A stretch of 64,000 nt of DNA from an uncultured Bacteroidales bacterium (GTDB lineage: Bacteria; Bacteroidota; Bacteroidia; Bacteroidales; Paludibacteraceae), in the NCBI GenBank assembly GCA_937885465.1, contig CAKZZM010000154.1, positions 1 to 64,000 of the forward strand, read 5' to 3'. Shown in pieces: positions 27,175 to 36,794 of the stretch. A program made the position numbers and the translations under genes. The stretch's first letter is position 1; each line of letters starts with the position of its first letter. The notes beneath the pieces were generated by a model that did no database searches, had not been told where the DNA came from, and was given only the letters and a program-made list of their open reading frames with translations.

Positions 27175-28890
27175 ATGAAAAGAATCTATTACATTCAATT
27201 GATTGGCATGGTTGCCTTGTTTGCAGCATGCAAGCATGACCCTGTTGTTGAGCCGGAAGAGCCTCAGCAGCAGGACACAACTGAGCAGTATGTGCCGAAG
27301 GCGGAATGGGAGTTGGCTGACTCGCTATATACGCCGGCTGACTACACTGTGCCGAGTCATACGATGCTCAAGATTGCCATCAGCGCTTGTGCCGACAATC
27401 CGAGCGAGGAAAACCTGGCAGTGATGCGCCAAAAGATCGAGGAGTTGGTGCCCAAGACTGAGCCTTACTGCATGGTTGCTACCATCAACGGCGACCCGAA
27501 GAGCAGGATGGGGTTTTGTTGGATGACCAATGACAGTGTTTTCGATGGCGTGGTGCAACTTGTTGCCAAAGAGAATGCTACAGAAGCGGACTTTGAGTCA
27601 GGCGTGATAGAAATACCTGCTACGACCAAACGAACCAAAGCCATTACCTATGGTGGCATTTGCTCCTATATTGTCCGTGCTTCAGGCATTCCGAAAAATG
27701 AGAAATATCGTTATATCAGCCACAAGGCAATAGCAGAGAACCTGACTCCCGGTTGTGCTTATTCGTGGCGAGTAGGCTACGAAGGCCATTGGAGTAAGAT
27801 AGCCCAATTCCGTACTGAAGATGCAGAGCAAGGTGAATATTCGTTTATCTATATGACTGACAGCCATATTATGAATGCAGAATATATCAGTAAGGCACGC
27901 CGTTGTGCCCTTGCCGCAGCCAAAACTGTACCTGAAGCACGTTTCTGTGTATTTCCCGGCGATTTTGTTGAAGATGGTGAACAGGTTAATAGCGAATGGG
28001 AGTGGGAGAGATGGTTTGAGGAAGCAATGAAACCTGTTATTATGCAAATGCCTATTGTTCCTACTGATGGTAACCACGATCCCAGTCCCAATCTTAATTA
28101 TACGCACCATTTCAATACTGACAATGCTTTTTACAATAGTTGTTTTATCCCGCAGTACGAAGGTGTCGTTTACGATTTTGTATATGGAGACGCATTGTTT
28201 CTTGTCTTTTCCATGCAGGATTATTGGCGTGTCCAATATAGTTATGCTGACCCGCCCTCATCAATCTATCTAAATAAGATTAGTGATTGGTTCATCAGTC
28301 GTACAACAGCCAATCCTGACACTAAGTACCGTATCTCTTTGGCACATTTCAATCTGTTCTCAGGGTCAGATCATTCTATAGACAACGATCCTCCGCTCTT
28401 CCGTGCATGTATGTTGCCAACGATGAAGCTTTGTGAGGTTGATTTAGCGTTGCAGGGGCATGATCACACCTACGAGGTTATTGGTCCGGTTAATCCGGAT
28501 GATTGTACGCCGATACTGGACGCTATCTCTGACCGTGAGGAAGTGCCTGTTGATAAAAATATGAACGCAACGGGTTACAAAGGCGGCACTTTCTGCACCG
28601 ATGACGGTACGCTCTATTTTATCGGTGCCACTTGCGGGGCAAAAAAATACTATCCTCACAGCCGTGAGCGGATGGAGGCTGATTATAATAGCGGCAAGCA
28701 CAATGTGCCGAACTACTTTGACCTGTTCACGGGTATGTTCGGTCAGCCGGAGAAACCGAGTTTCACGAAGATCACGGTGAAAGATGATTGCATTGAGTTT
28801 AATTCTTATACTGCAGACAACGATGAGGGCAATGTGACGCTGTTCAACACCATGCGCGTTGTCCGCACTAAACCTCATAGCGTGCCATAA
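27175..28890 (+). CDS. Metallophosphoesterase lipoprotein (paralog 2)
   Basis: The protein has 571 residues with a lipoprotein signal (GMVALFAAC). It lacks the beta-helix of its neighbours. The purple-acid-phosphatase-like N domain (~95-225, INGDPKSRMGFCWMTN, AYSWRVGYEGHWSKI) is followed by the calcineurin-like domain with MTDSHIM, FPGDFVED, TDGNHDP, LAHFN and LQGHDHTYE. The end is FNTMRVVRTKPHSVP with no sorting motif, which fits membrane anchoring through the lipid. It carries no repeat insertion, so it serves as an uninterrupted reference for paralog 1. Confidence 0.85.
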   Translation: MKRIYYIQLIGMVALFAACKHDPVVEPEEPQQQDTTEQYVPKAEWELADSLYTPADYTVPSHTMLKIAISACADNPSEENLAVMRQKIEELVPKTEPYCMVATINGDPKSRMGFCWMTNDSVFDGVVQLVAKENATEADFESGVIEIPATTKRTKAITYGGICSYIVRASGIPKNEKYRYISHKAIAENLTPGCAYSWRVGYEGHWSKIAQFRTEDAEQGEYSFIYMTDSHIMNAEYISKARRCALAAAKTVPEARFCVFPGDFVEDGEQVNSEWEWERWFEEAMKPVIMQMPIVPTDGNHDPSPNLNYTHHFNTDNAFYNSCFIPQYEGVVYDFVYGDALFLVFSMQDYWRVQYSYADPPSSIYLNKISDWFISRTTANPDTKYRISLAHFNLFSGSDHSIDNDPPLFRACMLPTMKLCEVDLALQGHDHTYEVIGPVNPDDCTPILDAISDREEVPVDKNMNATGYKGGTFCTDDGTLYFIGATCGAKKYYPHSRERMEADYNSGKHNVPNYFDLFTGMFGQPEKPSFTKITVKDDCIEFNSYTADNDEGNVTLFNTMRVVRTKPHSVP

Positions 28891-28891
28891 C

Positions 28892-28947
28892 AAAGTACCA
28901 AGTGACGAAGTACGATGTACGATACCGTTCGGAGACGTTCTCCACTA
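28892..28947. repeat. Families F and A between paralogs 2 and 3
   Basis: CAAAGTACCAAGTGACGAAG is followed by GTTCGGAGACGTTCTCCACT. Confidence 0.85.
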
Positions 28948-28972
28948 TTATAATCCTAAATATACATTTATT

Positions 28973-31900
28973 ATGAAAAAACTATTCTTTCTTTTGACGC
29001 TGTGCACAGCGGTGCTGTGTGCTTCTGCGAGCAATAAGTATGTGCGCCCCGACGGCGATGATTCGCTCGATGGCAAATCATGGGCTAACGCCTTTGCTAC
29101 TATCCAAACGGCAGTATGGGGCGTACCGGCAGGTGACACCGTTTTTATCGCTGAGGGTACTTATAATCAGCGATTTTCCGTCAGTGATGGTCAGACTATC
29201 CTCGGTGGCTATAACGCCCAGACGGGGGAGCGCGACATCGAGATGTACGAAACGATAATCGATGGTACTGATATAGGTCAGTATCTGATAGTTAAGTATG
29301 ATGGTCCCCCTACCAATCATATTTTGATAGAGGGTCTTACTCTGCAGAATGCTCAGCATGATCAGTGGGGCGGCGGAGCCATCTATCTACGCGATAATAT
29401 GACGGTTCGTCAGTGCCATATACGCAACTGCCGTGGTGGAACGGCGGGCGCCATCTTCATCGACCATAATGATGCCGCGACCGTGCAGGCGGTGGTTAGC
29501 GGCTGCATAGTGGAACTATGCTCAGCCAACGGCTGCGCCGCTATCTACAATAACAACGGCATAGTGGAGAACTGCATAGTACGCGGTTGTAGCGGCAAAG
29601 CGGGGGCTATACGCAACGAGACGGCCGCCGGCATAGTACGCAACTGCGTAGTGCATAACAACACCCTCACCGGCACTTGGCCTAATAGCGCCATCTATAA
29701 CAAAGGTTTAGTCTATAATTGCACCGTAGCCAATAACCACGGCGACCAATATGCGGGCATTCATTCTGAAGGTATGGTGTATAATTCCGTCTTTTGGGGG
29801 AATACAAACCCGACCGATTTCAGCGATCCTGCTAACTATATCAATGGTAGCAACTCCACGCACAACGTGGCAGACGAAGGTTTCGGCAAGAGTTCTGCAT
29901 ATCTGAGTCTGACTCTCTCTGCCAATAATACCGATGTGGCGGGTCCTAATTTCCGCAACCCGACGAATTTCGCAGGTGTGCCTGCCGATGATGCGCAGAT
30001 CACCAGTATGCAGAATGCCGATTTCTCGCTCACCGATGCTTCTGTGGCATTGCTTGATAAGGCTGAGGCGGCATCTGCTACCACCACCGACATCACCGGT
30101 GTCGCTCGTCCCAAAGGAACGGGTTACGACATAGGTGCATACGAGTACGATCCCGATGCCGTTACTGTTGCCGTAACAGGTGTTAGTATTCAGCAAGATA
30201 CCCTCAGAGTGATTGTCGGTCAGACAGCCACCTTCACCGTTATTATAACACCTGCCGATGCTAATAATAAGCGGGTAAGTTGGGAATGTCAGGATGCTAC
30301 TGTGGCAACAATACAGAATGGCATAGTAACAGGTCTGAGAGAAGATACCACTTTGGTCAGTGTGACCACGCAGGATGGAGCTTTCACTGCCACAGCAGTG
30401 TTAGTAGTTCTGCCCGTTCCGCCCGTTTATTATCCGGTAGAGGTCTTGGCTGCAGATACTCTGTATAAGCAGGCTGACTATACAGTGCCGTCTTATATCC
30501 CCTTCCTCATCGCTAAGGAAGCCGCAAGGATAGATAGTGCTACTGCTGAGGATGTTACTGCTATTGCCGATAAGATAGCAGAGATGAATATTGCTATCGG
30601 TAATCTTGTGAACAAAGAAGAACCATATAATATGGTTGCCAATATCAACGGTGATCCGTCAATGCGTATGGCGTTCTGCTGGTTCACTAACGAAGGTATA
30701 ACGGATGGAGTGGTGCAACTTCTTGCAATGGAAAATGCTACGGCAGACGACTTCGAGACGAATAACGGCGTTATAACTATTACCGCAGAGGCGACCACGA
30801 CTCCTGCGCTCAATTATGCCGTTGCCACTTCGGGTATAGCAAAGGCGGCGGGCATTGCCGGTAATACCAAATTCCGCTATGTCAGCCACAAAGCACTTGC
30901 CGATAATCTGACAGCTGGCACAACCTATTCGTGGCGAGTAGGTTATGAAGGGCATTATTCCGATATCGCCCGTTTCCGCACAAAAGATGCAGTGCAGGGC
31001 GAATATTCTTTCCTCTATATGTCGGATAGTCATATTCAGGATGCAGAGTATGTAAATAATGCTAAATGGTGCGCTATGGCAGCAGTGCAGACCGTTCCGG
31101 AAGCTCGTTTCTGCCTCTTCCCCGGCGACTTTGTCGAGACAGGCACCAAGTCGAACTCCGAGTGGGAGTGGGAGAGATGGTTCGAGGAATCGATACGACC
31201 GGTGATAATGCAGATGCCTATCGTGCCAACTGATGGTAATCACGATGATAGCGAGAATCTTAATTACGACTATCACTTCAATACCGACTGGGGATTCTAC
31301 TCAATGGTGCAGTCGCACAAACCGCAGTTCCACGGCATAACCTATTCGTTTGTCTATGGAGATGTCCTCTTTCTTGTTTATTCGTTGCAAGATTGGTGGC
31401 GAGCAAGCGGCAGTAGTGCCGAAGGCAGGTTGTCATCGTATCTCTCAAATGATGTGAAAAACTGGTTTAATGAGCAGATTGCGGCGCATCCGAACACCAA
31501 ATATCGCGTGACACTTGCTCATAAAAATATCTTCTCCGGTTCAGGACATTCAACCGATGATGAGATACCGATGTTCCGTGATATTATGTTGCCTATTTTG
31601 AAAGATTGTCAGATCGACCTTGCTATTCAGGGGCATGACCACTGCTATGAGGTTATAGGTCCGGTTAATCCTGATACCCGCACATTAGTGGAAGGGGCTG
31701 TGGAAGATGTAGAGACGGTTGCCGTCAATACCAATACGAATATGACCGGCAAGCAAGGCGGCACTTTCACCACCGATGACGGTACGCTGTATTTCATTGG
31801 AGCAACTTGCGGGCGTAAGCGTTACTACCCGTATAGCCGTGCTAAGATGGAGGAGAAATATACTACCGACCCGTCTGTTCTTTATGATGATAACCACCAC

Positions 31901-32209
31901 GATGTAGAGAATTATTTTGACCTCTTCACAGGCATGTTTGGTCAACCGGGTGCTCCTTCATTCACTAAGTTTACTGTTAAGAGCGACTGCCTTGAGGTTA
32001 ATTCCTATACAGCCGACTCGAACGGCAATGCTACTCTTATCAATACAATGCGAGTGAAGCGTAACACTGCCCACACCGTTCCCTCTGGCTACGAAGACGT
32101 GCAGCAGCAGCGCACCATCCGCGACGGCGAGAAGTTCATCCGCGGTGGTCAAATGCTGATTCGCAAGGATGGCAAGACCTACAATGTGCTGGGTGAGGTG
32201 GTAGAGTAA
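28973..32209 (+). CDS. Secreted metallophosphoesterase with beta-helix and Ig-like domains (paralog 3)
   Basis: The protein has 1,078 residues from the ATG that begins a clean signal peptide (MKKLFFLLTLCTAVLCASA). An in-frame start 114 bases upstream would translate repeat sequence. Domains in order: DUF1565 beta-helix (~20-390), a BIG2-type Ig domain (VTGVSIQQDTLRVIVGQTAT onwards, ~395-475), a purple-acid-phosphatase-like N domain, a calcineurin-like phosphoesterase (YMSDSHI, FPGDFVETG, TDGNHDD, LAHKN, IQGHDHCYE), and a C-terminal motif GGQMLIRKDGKTYNVLGEVV. The last motif is shared with other secreted proteins here. It has no family A insertion in the phosphoesterase region. Confidence 0.85.
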   Translation: MKKLFFLLTLCTAVLCASASNKYVRPDGDDSLDGKSWANAFATIQTAVWGVPAGDTVFIAEGTYNQRFSVSDGQTILGGYNAQTGERDIEMYETIIDGTDIGQYLIVKYDGPPTNHILIEGLTLQNAQHDQWGGGAIYLRDNMTVRQCHIRNCRGGTAGAIFIDHNDAATVQAVVSGCIVELCSANGCAAIYNNNGIVENCIVRGCSGKAGAIRNETAAGIVRNCVVHNNTLTGTWPNSAIYNKGLVYNCTVANNHGDQYAGIHSEGMVYNSVFWGNTNPTDFSDPANYINGSNSTHNVADEGFGKSSAYLSLTLSANNTDVAGPNFRNPTNFAGVPADDAQITSMQNADFSLTDASVALLDKAEAASATTTDITGVARPKGTGYDIGAYEYDPDAVTVAVTGVSIQQDTLRVIVGQTATFTVIITPADANNKRVSWECQDATVATIQNGIVTGLREDTTLVSVTTQDGAFTATAVLVVLPVPPVYYPVEVLAADTLYKQADYTVPSYIPFLIAKEAARIDSATAEDVTAIADKIAEMNIAIGNLVNKEEPYNMVANINGDPSMRMAFCWFTNEGITDGVVQLLAMENATADDFETNNGVITITAEATTTPALNYAVATSGIAKAAGIAGNTKFRYVSHKALADNLTAGTTYSWRVGYEGHYSDIARFRTKDAVQGEYSFLYMSDSHIQDAEYVNNAKWCAMAAVQTVPEARFCLFPGDFVETGTKSNSEWEWERWFEESIRPVIMQMPIVPTDGNHDDSENLNYDYHFNTDWGFYSMVQSHKPQFHGITYSFVYGDVLFLVYSLQDWWRASGSSAEGRLSSYLSNDVKNWFNEQIAAHPNTKYRVTLAHKNIFSGSGHSTDDEIPMFRDIMLPILKDCQIDLAIQGHDHCYEVIGPVNPDTRTLVEGAVEDVETVAVNTNTNMTGKQGGTFTTDDGTLYFIGATCGRKRYYPYSRAKMEEKYTTDPSVLYDDNHHDVENYFDLFTGMFGQPGAPSFTKFTVKSDCLEVNSYTADSNGNATLINTMRVKRNTAHTVPSGYEDVQQQRTIRDGEKFIRGGQMLIRKDGKTYNVLGEVVE

Positions 32210-32233
32210 GAACGTTCGGAGACGTTCTCCACT
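32210..32233 (-). repeat. Family A element after paralog 3
   Basis: GAACGTTCGGAGACGTTC follows the TAA stop of the gene without any spacer. Confidence 0.9.
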
Positions 32234-32284
32234 GGTAGGAAAAAAATACAATTAACCATATTTATTAACTAAAATTCTAATAGT

Positions 32285-34192
32285 ATGAAAAAGATTTTTT
32301 CATTTCTTGCTGTCATTCTGATGGCAATGGCAGTGAATGCTGAGGTGATTCAGATTACCCCCACCTCACCTCATTCATCCAATAACCTGCGCCAAGCAAT
32401 CGCTGCAGCGGCCACCGGTGATATTGTTGAAATGGCTGCCGGTACGTATGAAGAGTCGGGTGACTACCTCGCTTTTACAGGAAAAGAAGTAATAGTTCGT
32501 GCCGCAGAAGGTGCAGAGGTAATTATCAAGCCGGTGTGCCCTGTACGTTTGAAATCAGGAGCTAAGGCTGAATTTATCAACGTCAAATTTGACTGTAGTA
32601 CTGTAGGCTCTTATGATTACGTAATTGTACCAGCTGATGACACAGATAATAAACGCGTTGTCCTTACAGGTTGTGAGTTCTATGGTTGGGATAAAAATAA
32701 AGCCATGATAGAGGCTACGTCCTCCAGAAGATTAGATGCTATCACAATTGAAAATTGCTATTTCCACAACTGCATGAAGAGTGTTGTTTTCGTAGAAAAC
32801 ACCGGCTCCATTGATTTAAGCATTACCAATACAACTTTTGCCAATATCTCGACAGATGCATCGGCTTTCTATGCAGGTGTAATTGACTCTCGCGCCACTT
32901 CCGGTTCGTTTCTTGTTGACCATTGCACATTCTACAATGTTCAAGTAATGAATACGGATTATGCTGCTGTTGGTAAGGTAAAACTTACGTCAGGTGCAGT
33001 AGTATCCAATTGTATCTTTGCAATGCCGGAGAGCACATCCGGTGTTCGTACCATTCGTGATGCCGTTGCTGCTAATAACTGTATGGTTTTCAATTATGCA
33101 AGCGATTCCAATCTTGGTATGCAGAGTGCAGTAACAAAAACCAATTGCGTTGTGGCTGATCCGCTCTTTGTTGATGCGGATAATGGTGATTACACTCTCG
33201 GCGAGGAGTCACCTGCGTTGGGTGCCGGAACGGATGAAAGCAACCTTGGTGATCCGCGTTGGTGGCCGGCTGATGAGACTCCCGAGCCTGCTAAGGAGTA
33301 TGTTGGTGTTTACAATTGGTCCACAGGTGATGATGCTATCGGTGTAACTGCTTTGGGGGCAACCGGCGTGGATATATCTACTGTGAAGATTCATAACAAT
33401 ACTGATTCAAAGGATGCCATCAAGTTTTCATCTTCGTATGCTTATGCAGGTGGCAAGTATCTTGTTATCAAACCTGAAGAAGGCAAATTCTTGGAGGGTG
33501 ACGAAGTTTATTTCTCTGCCGTTATCAGCAATGATGCAACCGATGGCTCGAAATATGCTCAAGTTGATATCTATGCAGCGGACGGTAGTACCCGTCTCTT
33601 CCGTAGCGATACTGTAGTAAATGGAAAAATGAGTTCAGATGAGCCTGTTATTGAAAACTTCGTTCTGTCAGCGGAGCAAGATTCGATATTAGTAGGTCGT
33701 TATGGTAACACCAATATGTTCGTACTCAGCCTGACCGTTGTTCGTCCGGTAAGTGAGACTCCCGAGCCTGAACATATCTATTCAGTAGCCGGTAGTGAGG
33801 CATTGCTTGGCACGAATTGGAATGAGGCGGAAGGCAATGAGATGGTTAAGCAGGACGATGGCACATATCAGCTCGTGCTATCAGATGTTGAACTGGTAGT
33901 TGGCAACTACGAGTATAAAGTGGTAATTGATCATATATTGAACAACGGCGAGGCAGAAAGTAACTCTGTACTTGAGATCACCACAGCCGGTCGCTACAAT
34001 GTTACGTTCACTTACGATCCTTCCGTTCCTACAACAAGCGCAGAGGCTGAACTCATTGAGGAAATAATTGTTCTGCCAACAGCCATCGACAACGCAGGTG
34101 CAGCTGTTAAGGCACAGAAAGTGGTGATTGACGGTCAGTTGCTGATTATTCGTGGTGGTAAGATCTTCAACGCACAAGGGCAACTGCAATAA
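32285..34192 (+). CDS. Secreted beta-helix protein with C-terminal sorting-like motif
   Basis: The protein has 635 residues with a signal peptide (IFSFLAVILMAMAVNA). Residues ~25-330 form a pectin-lyase-like right-handed beta-helix of the DUF4957/DUF5123 kind (NLRQAIAAAATGDIVEMAAG; ITIENCYFHNCMKSVVFVEN; HCTFYNVQ). A beta-sandwich follows, then a SusE/SusF-like module (YSVAGSEALLGTNWNEAEG) and the C-terminal motif VIDGQLLIIRGGKIFNAQG. This is most likely a glycan-binding or lyase-like surface protein. No catalytic residues can be assigned. Confidence 0.65.
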   Translation: MKKIFSFLAVILMAMAVNAEVIQITPTSPHSSNNLRQAIAAAATGDIVEMAAGTYEESGDYLAFTGKEVIVRAAEGAEVIIKPVCPVRLKSGAKAEFINVKFDCSTVGSYDYVIVPADDTDNKRVVLTGCEFYGWDKNKAMIEATSSRRLDAITIENCYFHNCMKSVVFVENTGSIDLSITNTTFANISTDASAFYAGVIDSRATSGSFLVDHCTFYNVQVMNTDYAAVGKVKLTSGAVVSNCIFAMPESTSGVRTIRDAVAANNCMVFNYASDSNLGMQSAVTKTNCVVADPLFVDADNGDYTLGEESPALGAGTDESNLGDPRWWPADETPEPAKEYVGVYNWSTGDDAIGVTALGATGVDISTVKIHNNTDSKDAIKFSSSYAYAGGKYLVIKPEEGKFLEGDEVYFSAVISNDATDGSKYAQVDIYAADGSTRLFRSDTVVNGKMSSDEPVIENFVLSAEQDSILVGRYGNTNMFVLSLTVVRPVSETPEPEHIYSVAGSEALLGTNWNEAEGNEMVKQDDGTYQLVLSDVELVVGNYEYKVVIDHILNNGEAESNSVLEITTAGRYNVTFTYDPSVPTTSAEAELIEEIIVLPTAIDNAGAAVKAQKVVIDGQLLIIRGGKIFNAQGQLQ

Positions 34193-34200
34193 GCAGACTT

Positions 34201-34318
34201 AGTGGAGAACGTCTCCGAACGTTCGTAGAGACATCCAGGGAGGGTGTCTCTCAATAGTGGAGAACGTCTCCGAACATTCAGATGTCAAAAGTCTGAACAT
34301 TTGGAGACGTTCTCCACT
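34201..34318. repeat. Composite cassette A-C(variant)-A-A
   Basis: Family A at 34201-34224, a diverged C-like palindrome (GAGACATCC...GGTGTCTC), A at 34256-34279 and a reverse A at 34293-34318. This fills the gap up to the promoter region. Confidence 0.85.
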
Positions 34319-34352
34319 CGTATATTTTTGTTGTATTTTTTGCAACAATATA

Positions 34353-34383
34353 TTGCGTAATTGAAAATAAGATAGTAACTTTG
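34353..34383 (+). promoter_or_regulatory. Bacteroidota promoter of the DUF2569 gene
   Basis: TTG, 20 bases, TAACTTTG. It lies about 90 bases before the ATG, with family F repeats between. Confidence 0.75.
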
Positions 34384-34387
34384 AGAT

Positions 34388-34452
34388 GTACGATTTAAGT
34401 CACTTAGTACTTCGTCACTTGGTACTTCGTCACTTGGTCACTTTCAGTAACT
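34388..34452. repeat. Family F array in a 5' leader
   Basis: Tandem ACTTAGTACTTCGTCACTTG and ACTTCGTCACTTGG units lie between the promoter and the start codon, so they are probably transcribed. Confidence 0.85.
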
Positions 34453-34476
34453 TTTCACTTCTAATTAATAACTACT

Positions 34477-35802
34477 ATGGAACAAGAAACATTAGTGGAG
34501 AACGTCTCCGAGCGTTCTGACTTAGTGGAGAACGCCTCCGAGCGTTCGGACTTATTACAAAACGATTCTCAACCCCCACGAAAGATTAATGGTTGGTTGG
34601 CGTTTTTCTTATGGGTAGGTGTCGGCTTTGGTGCCTTTATGAGTTGTGTTATCACTATCTTAGCAATAAGCAAGATAGGGGTTACTCCGGTGTCAGCACT
34701 TATTTATTGCGGTTATTTAGGTGCTCTTGTCGTGACGGCGGTGATGACTATCGTTGCCTTCTACAAGCGCAAAGAGAATGCCGTTTCACTTGCATTCGTC
34801 TATATCGCTATTATTGCAATTGACGGTCTGGCGCAAATCGCGCTGTCAGCGTTTGGAAATATTAGTTTAGAAATCAAAAATGTTGTTCGTCCGTTCTTAT
34901 GGGCATTAATATGGTTCTTGTATCTAATGCTGTCTAAGCAGGTAAAAGAGGTCATACCGGTTGAGATTCGCAAAACAAAACCTGTAGAGATAATACTTCT
35001 CGTTGTTTATGTTGTTTCATGTATTGTTTTACACGTGGAATTGGATAAGATGGTTAAAGATCCGAAGAGCAGTCTTCTCGTAAGCAACGAATATCTTATT
35101 AAGCAAACTATTGCTGAAATGAATACAGAGTTTCCTACTATGTCTGATGGTATAAGAATTGAGAAGGTTACTCTGGAAGGGAAAACAGTGATGTATAATT
35201 ACCAATTTCCAAACGTTGGCCTTGACGATTTAGATGCCGGTTATATAAGCAAGCACTGCATCTACCACAAGCAAGAGGTTTTGGAAGGATATGCCACAGA
35301 AACGGATGAAGATATAATAGGTATTACTGATCTATTTTTCGGTAGTGGTTACGATGTATGTTACCATTTCAAAGACAGAAAAGATATGACGGTTTATGAT
35401 ATTGTTGTAACGCCTTCTGAATACGAGTGGGCAAAGGAGCAGGCTGATACCTTCCGCTGTGAGAAGGCTGCATGGGAGGAACTGCTGACGGAGGTGAATA
35501 GCGAACTGCCTATTGAGTATTTGGGCGACTGCTTTCTCAACAATGTTACCGTTGATTTTGAAAATAATGCACTCATATACACGGTTGCCTTACCCGAGAT
35601 GAAGAGTTATATTTTGAAACTGTTTATAACGGAATCCTATTTCAAAAACTTTATCATTGAAAACGCCGAAGGCCTGAGCAACTATCTGTGGTCAATGGCA
35701 GGAATTGACAAGATGGATCTGAAATATCAGCTTGTCACCTCCGAGGGCGAAGACCATGTGCAAGTGGTAGTGCCATACGAGGAGTATAAGGAATATCTGT
35801 AA
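34477..35802 (+). CDS. DUF2569-family membrane protein with repeat-encoded N-terminus
   Basis: The protein has 441 residues. The opening MEQET is followed by a repeat-encoded stretch (LVENVSERSDLVENASERSD), then KINGWLAFFLWVGVGFGAFM, the DUF2569 signature. Four membrane segments occur at about 37-60, 70-92, 103-125 and 137-155, with a further one near 172-190. A soluble C-terminal half (~195-441) contains two similar ~100-residue segments (NEYLIKQTIAEMNTEFPT and AAWEELLTEVNSELPIEY). Function is unknown. The insertion sits in the cytoplasmic or flexible N-tail. Confidence 0.65.
   Translation: MEQETLVENVSERSDLVENASERSDLLQNDSQPPRKINGWLAFFLWVGVGFGAFMSCVITILAISKIGVTPVSALIYCGYLGALVVTAVMTIVAFYKRKENAVSLAFVYIAIIAIDGLAQIALSAFGNISLEIKNVVRPFLWALIWFLYLMLSKQVKEVIPVEIRKTKPVEIILLVVYVVSCIVLHVELDKMVKDPKSSLLVSNEYLIKQTIAEMNTEFPTMSDGIRIEKVTLEGKTVMYNYQFPNVGLDDLDAGYISKHCIYHKQEVLEGYATETDEDIIGITDLFFGSGYDVCYHFKDRKDMTVYDIVVTPSEYEWAKEQADTFRCEKAAWEELLTEVNSELPIEYLGDCFLNNVTVDFENNALIYTVALPEMKSYILKLFITESYFKNFIIENAEGLSNYLWSMAGIDKMDLKYQLVTSEGEDHVQVVVPYEEYKEYL
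34493..34552 (+). repeat. Two in-frame family A copies at the DUF2569 N-terminus
   Basis: Direct copies are 30 bases apart (GTCTCCGAGCGTTC and GCCTCCGAGCGTTC variants). They encode two VEN-SERSDL units. Confidence 0.9.
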
Positions 35803-35986
35803 GTAGAGAACGCCTCCGAGCGTTCAGACTTAGTGGAGAACGCCTCCGAGCGTTCAGACTTTTGACATCTGAACGTTCGGAGACGTTATCCACTGCACTT
35901 ACCTCTCGTCTTTATAAAGTCGGCATTTAATGCCGACTAAAGTGTATATCTCTCGTCTTTATAAAGTCGGCATTTAATGCCGACTT
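35802..35986. repeat. Composite cassette A-A-A(reverse)-B-B
   Basis: Family A at 35802-35825, 35831-35855 and reverse at 35870-35894. Family B at about 35902-35938 and 35949-35986. It lies between convergent genes, and the two B copies are 47 bases apart. Confidence 0.9.
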
Positions 35987-35992
35987 TAAGTG

Positions 35993-36769
35993 TTATACCA
36001 TTTTCAGCTCAATGCCGGCTGCTTTGAGGCGCGAGGGCAGACCGGTTGGTATGGCTCGGTCGGTGATGATGCAATGTATCTCAGAGGCGTTTGCTATATG
36101 GACGAAACTGCGTTTGTTGAATTTCGATGAGTCGAACACGGCGATTACCTTCGCAGCCTGTTGTATCATCTGTTGGTTGAGTAGGGCTTCTTCTAACGAA
36201 GGGGTAGAAACGCCGTTTTCTAACGAGAACGAATCTACTCCCAAAAATAACTTGTATCCGCTGAAGTTCCGCAGTACGGATATGGCGAGCGGACCGACGG
36301 TGGAATGACTGTTGACACGCACATTGCCGCCTATGAGAATAACATCGAAACGCTTATATCGCATCAGCTCGGTGGCGATGTTCATAGCGTTGGTAATGAT
36401 ATGCAGGTTATAGAAATTGTCTAAGTGTCGTGCTATCTCAAGTGTGGTGGTGCCTGAGTCGAGCATGATGAAATCACCCTCGTTGATCATCTTTGTCGCT
36501 TCTTCCCCTATCCTCTCTTTTTCCTTAAAGTTAAATAACTTTTTCTTTCCGATAGAAGTGTCCTCATTCGGGTTTTCTATCGGTCGGCGCATCGCGCCTC
36601 CTCGTGTTCGAATGAGAAGGTTGCGACTTTGCAATATTGTGAGGTCCTTACGAATGGTAACCTCTGATATGCCTGTTTCGCGACTCAGTTCTGTTACCAG
36701 AACCTCTTCTTTTTTCTCTAACTGCCGCAGGATAAGTGCCCTGCGTTCTTTTGCCGATGATGCGTTCAT
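35993..36769 (-). CDS. DeoR/GlpR-family transcriptional repressor, AgaR-like
   Basis: The protein has 258 residues. The N-terminal DeoR helix-turn-helix is at ~8-60 (RRALILRQLEKKEEVLVTEL, ETGISEVTIRKDL, LIRTRGGAMR). The C-terminal DeoR sensor domain has the sugar-phosphate-binding signatures LDSGTTTLEIARHL and VILIGGNVRVNSHSTVGPLA. Members of this group (AgaR, GatR, LacR) respond to phosphorylated hexoses. TTTCG/CGAAA motifs lie just upstream of its own start and upstream of agaS, 17 kb away, suggesting autoregulation and control of the tagatose pathway. The ligand is inferred, not seen. Confidence 0.85.
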   Translation of the reverse strand: MNASSAKERRALILRQLEKKEEVLVTELSRETGISEVTIRKDLTILQSRNLLIRTRGGAMRRPIENPNEDTSIGKKKLFNFKEKERIGEEATKMINEGDFIMLDSGTTTLEIARHLDNFYNLHIITNAMNIATELMRYKRFDVILIGGNVRVNSHSTVGPLAISVLRNFSGYKLFLGVDSFSLENGVSTPSLEEALLNQQMIQQAAKVIAVFDSSKFNKRSFVHIANASEIHCIITDRAIPTGLPSRLKAAGIELKMV

Positions 36770-36794
36770 AGTAATCTGTCGGTTAAGTTTCCTA

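Noticed and set aside
28859..28972. Upstream in-frame start for paralog 3
   Set aside because: It would add 38 residues encoded by the end of the previous gene and by repeats F and A, in front of an otherwise perfect signal peptide.
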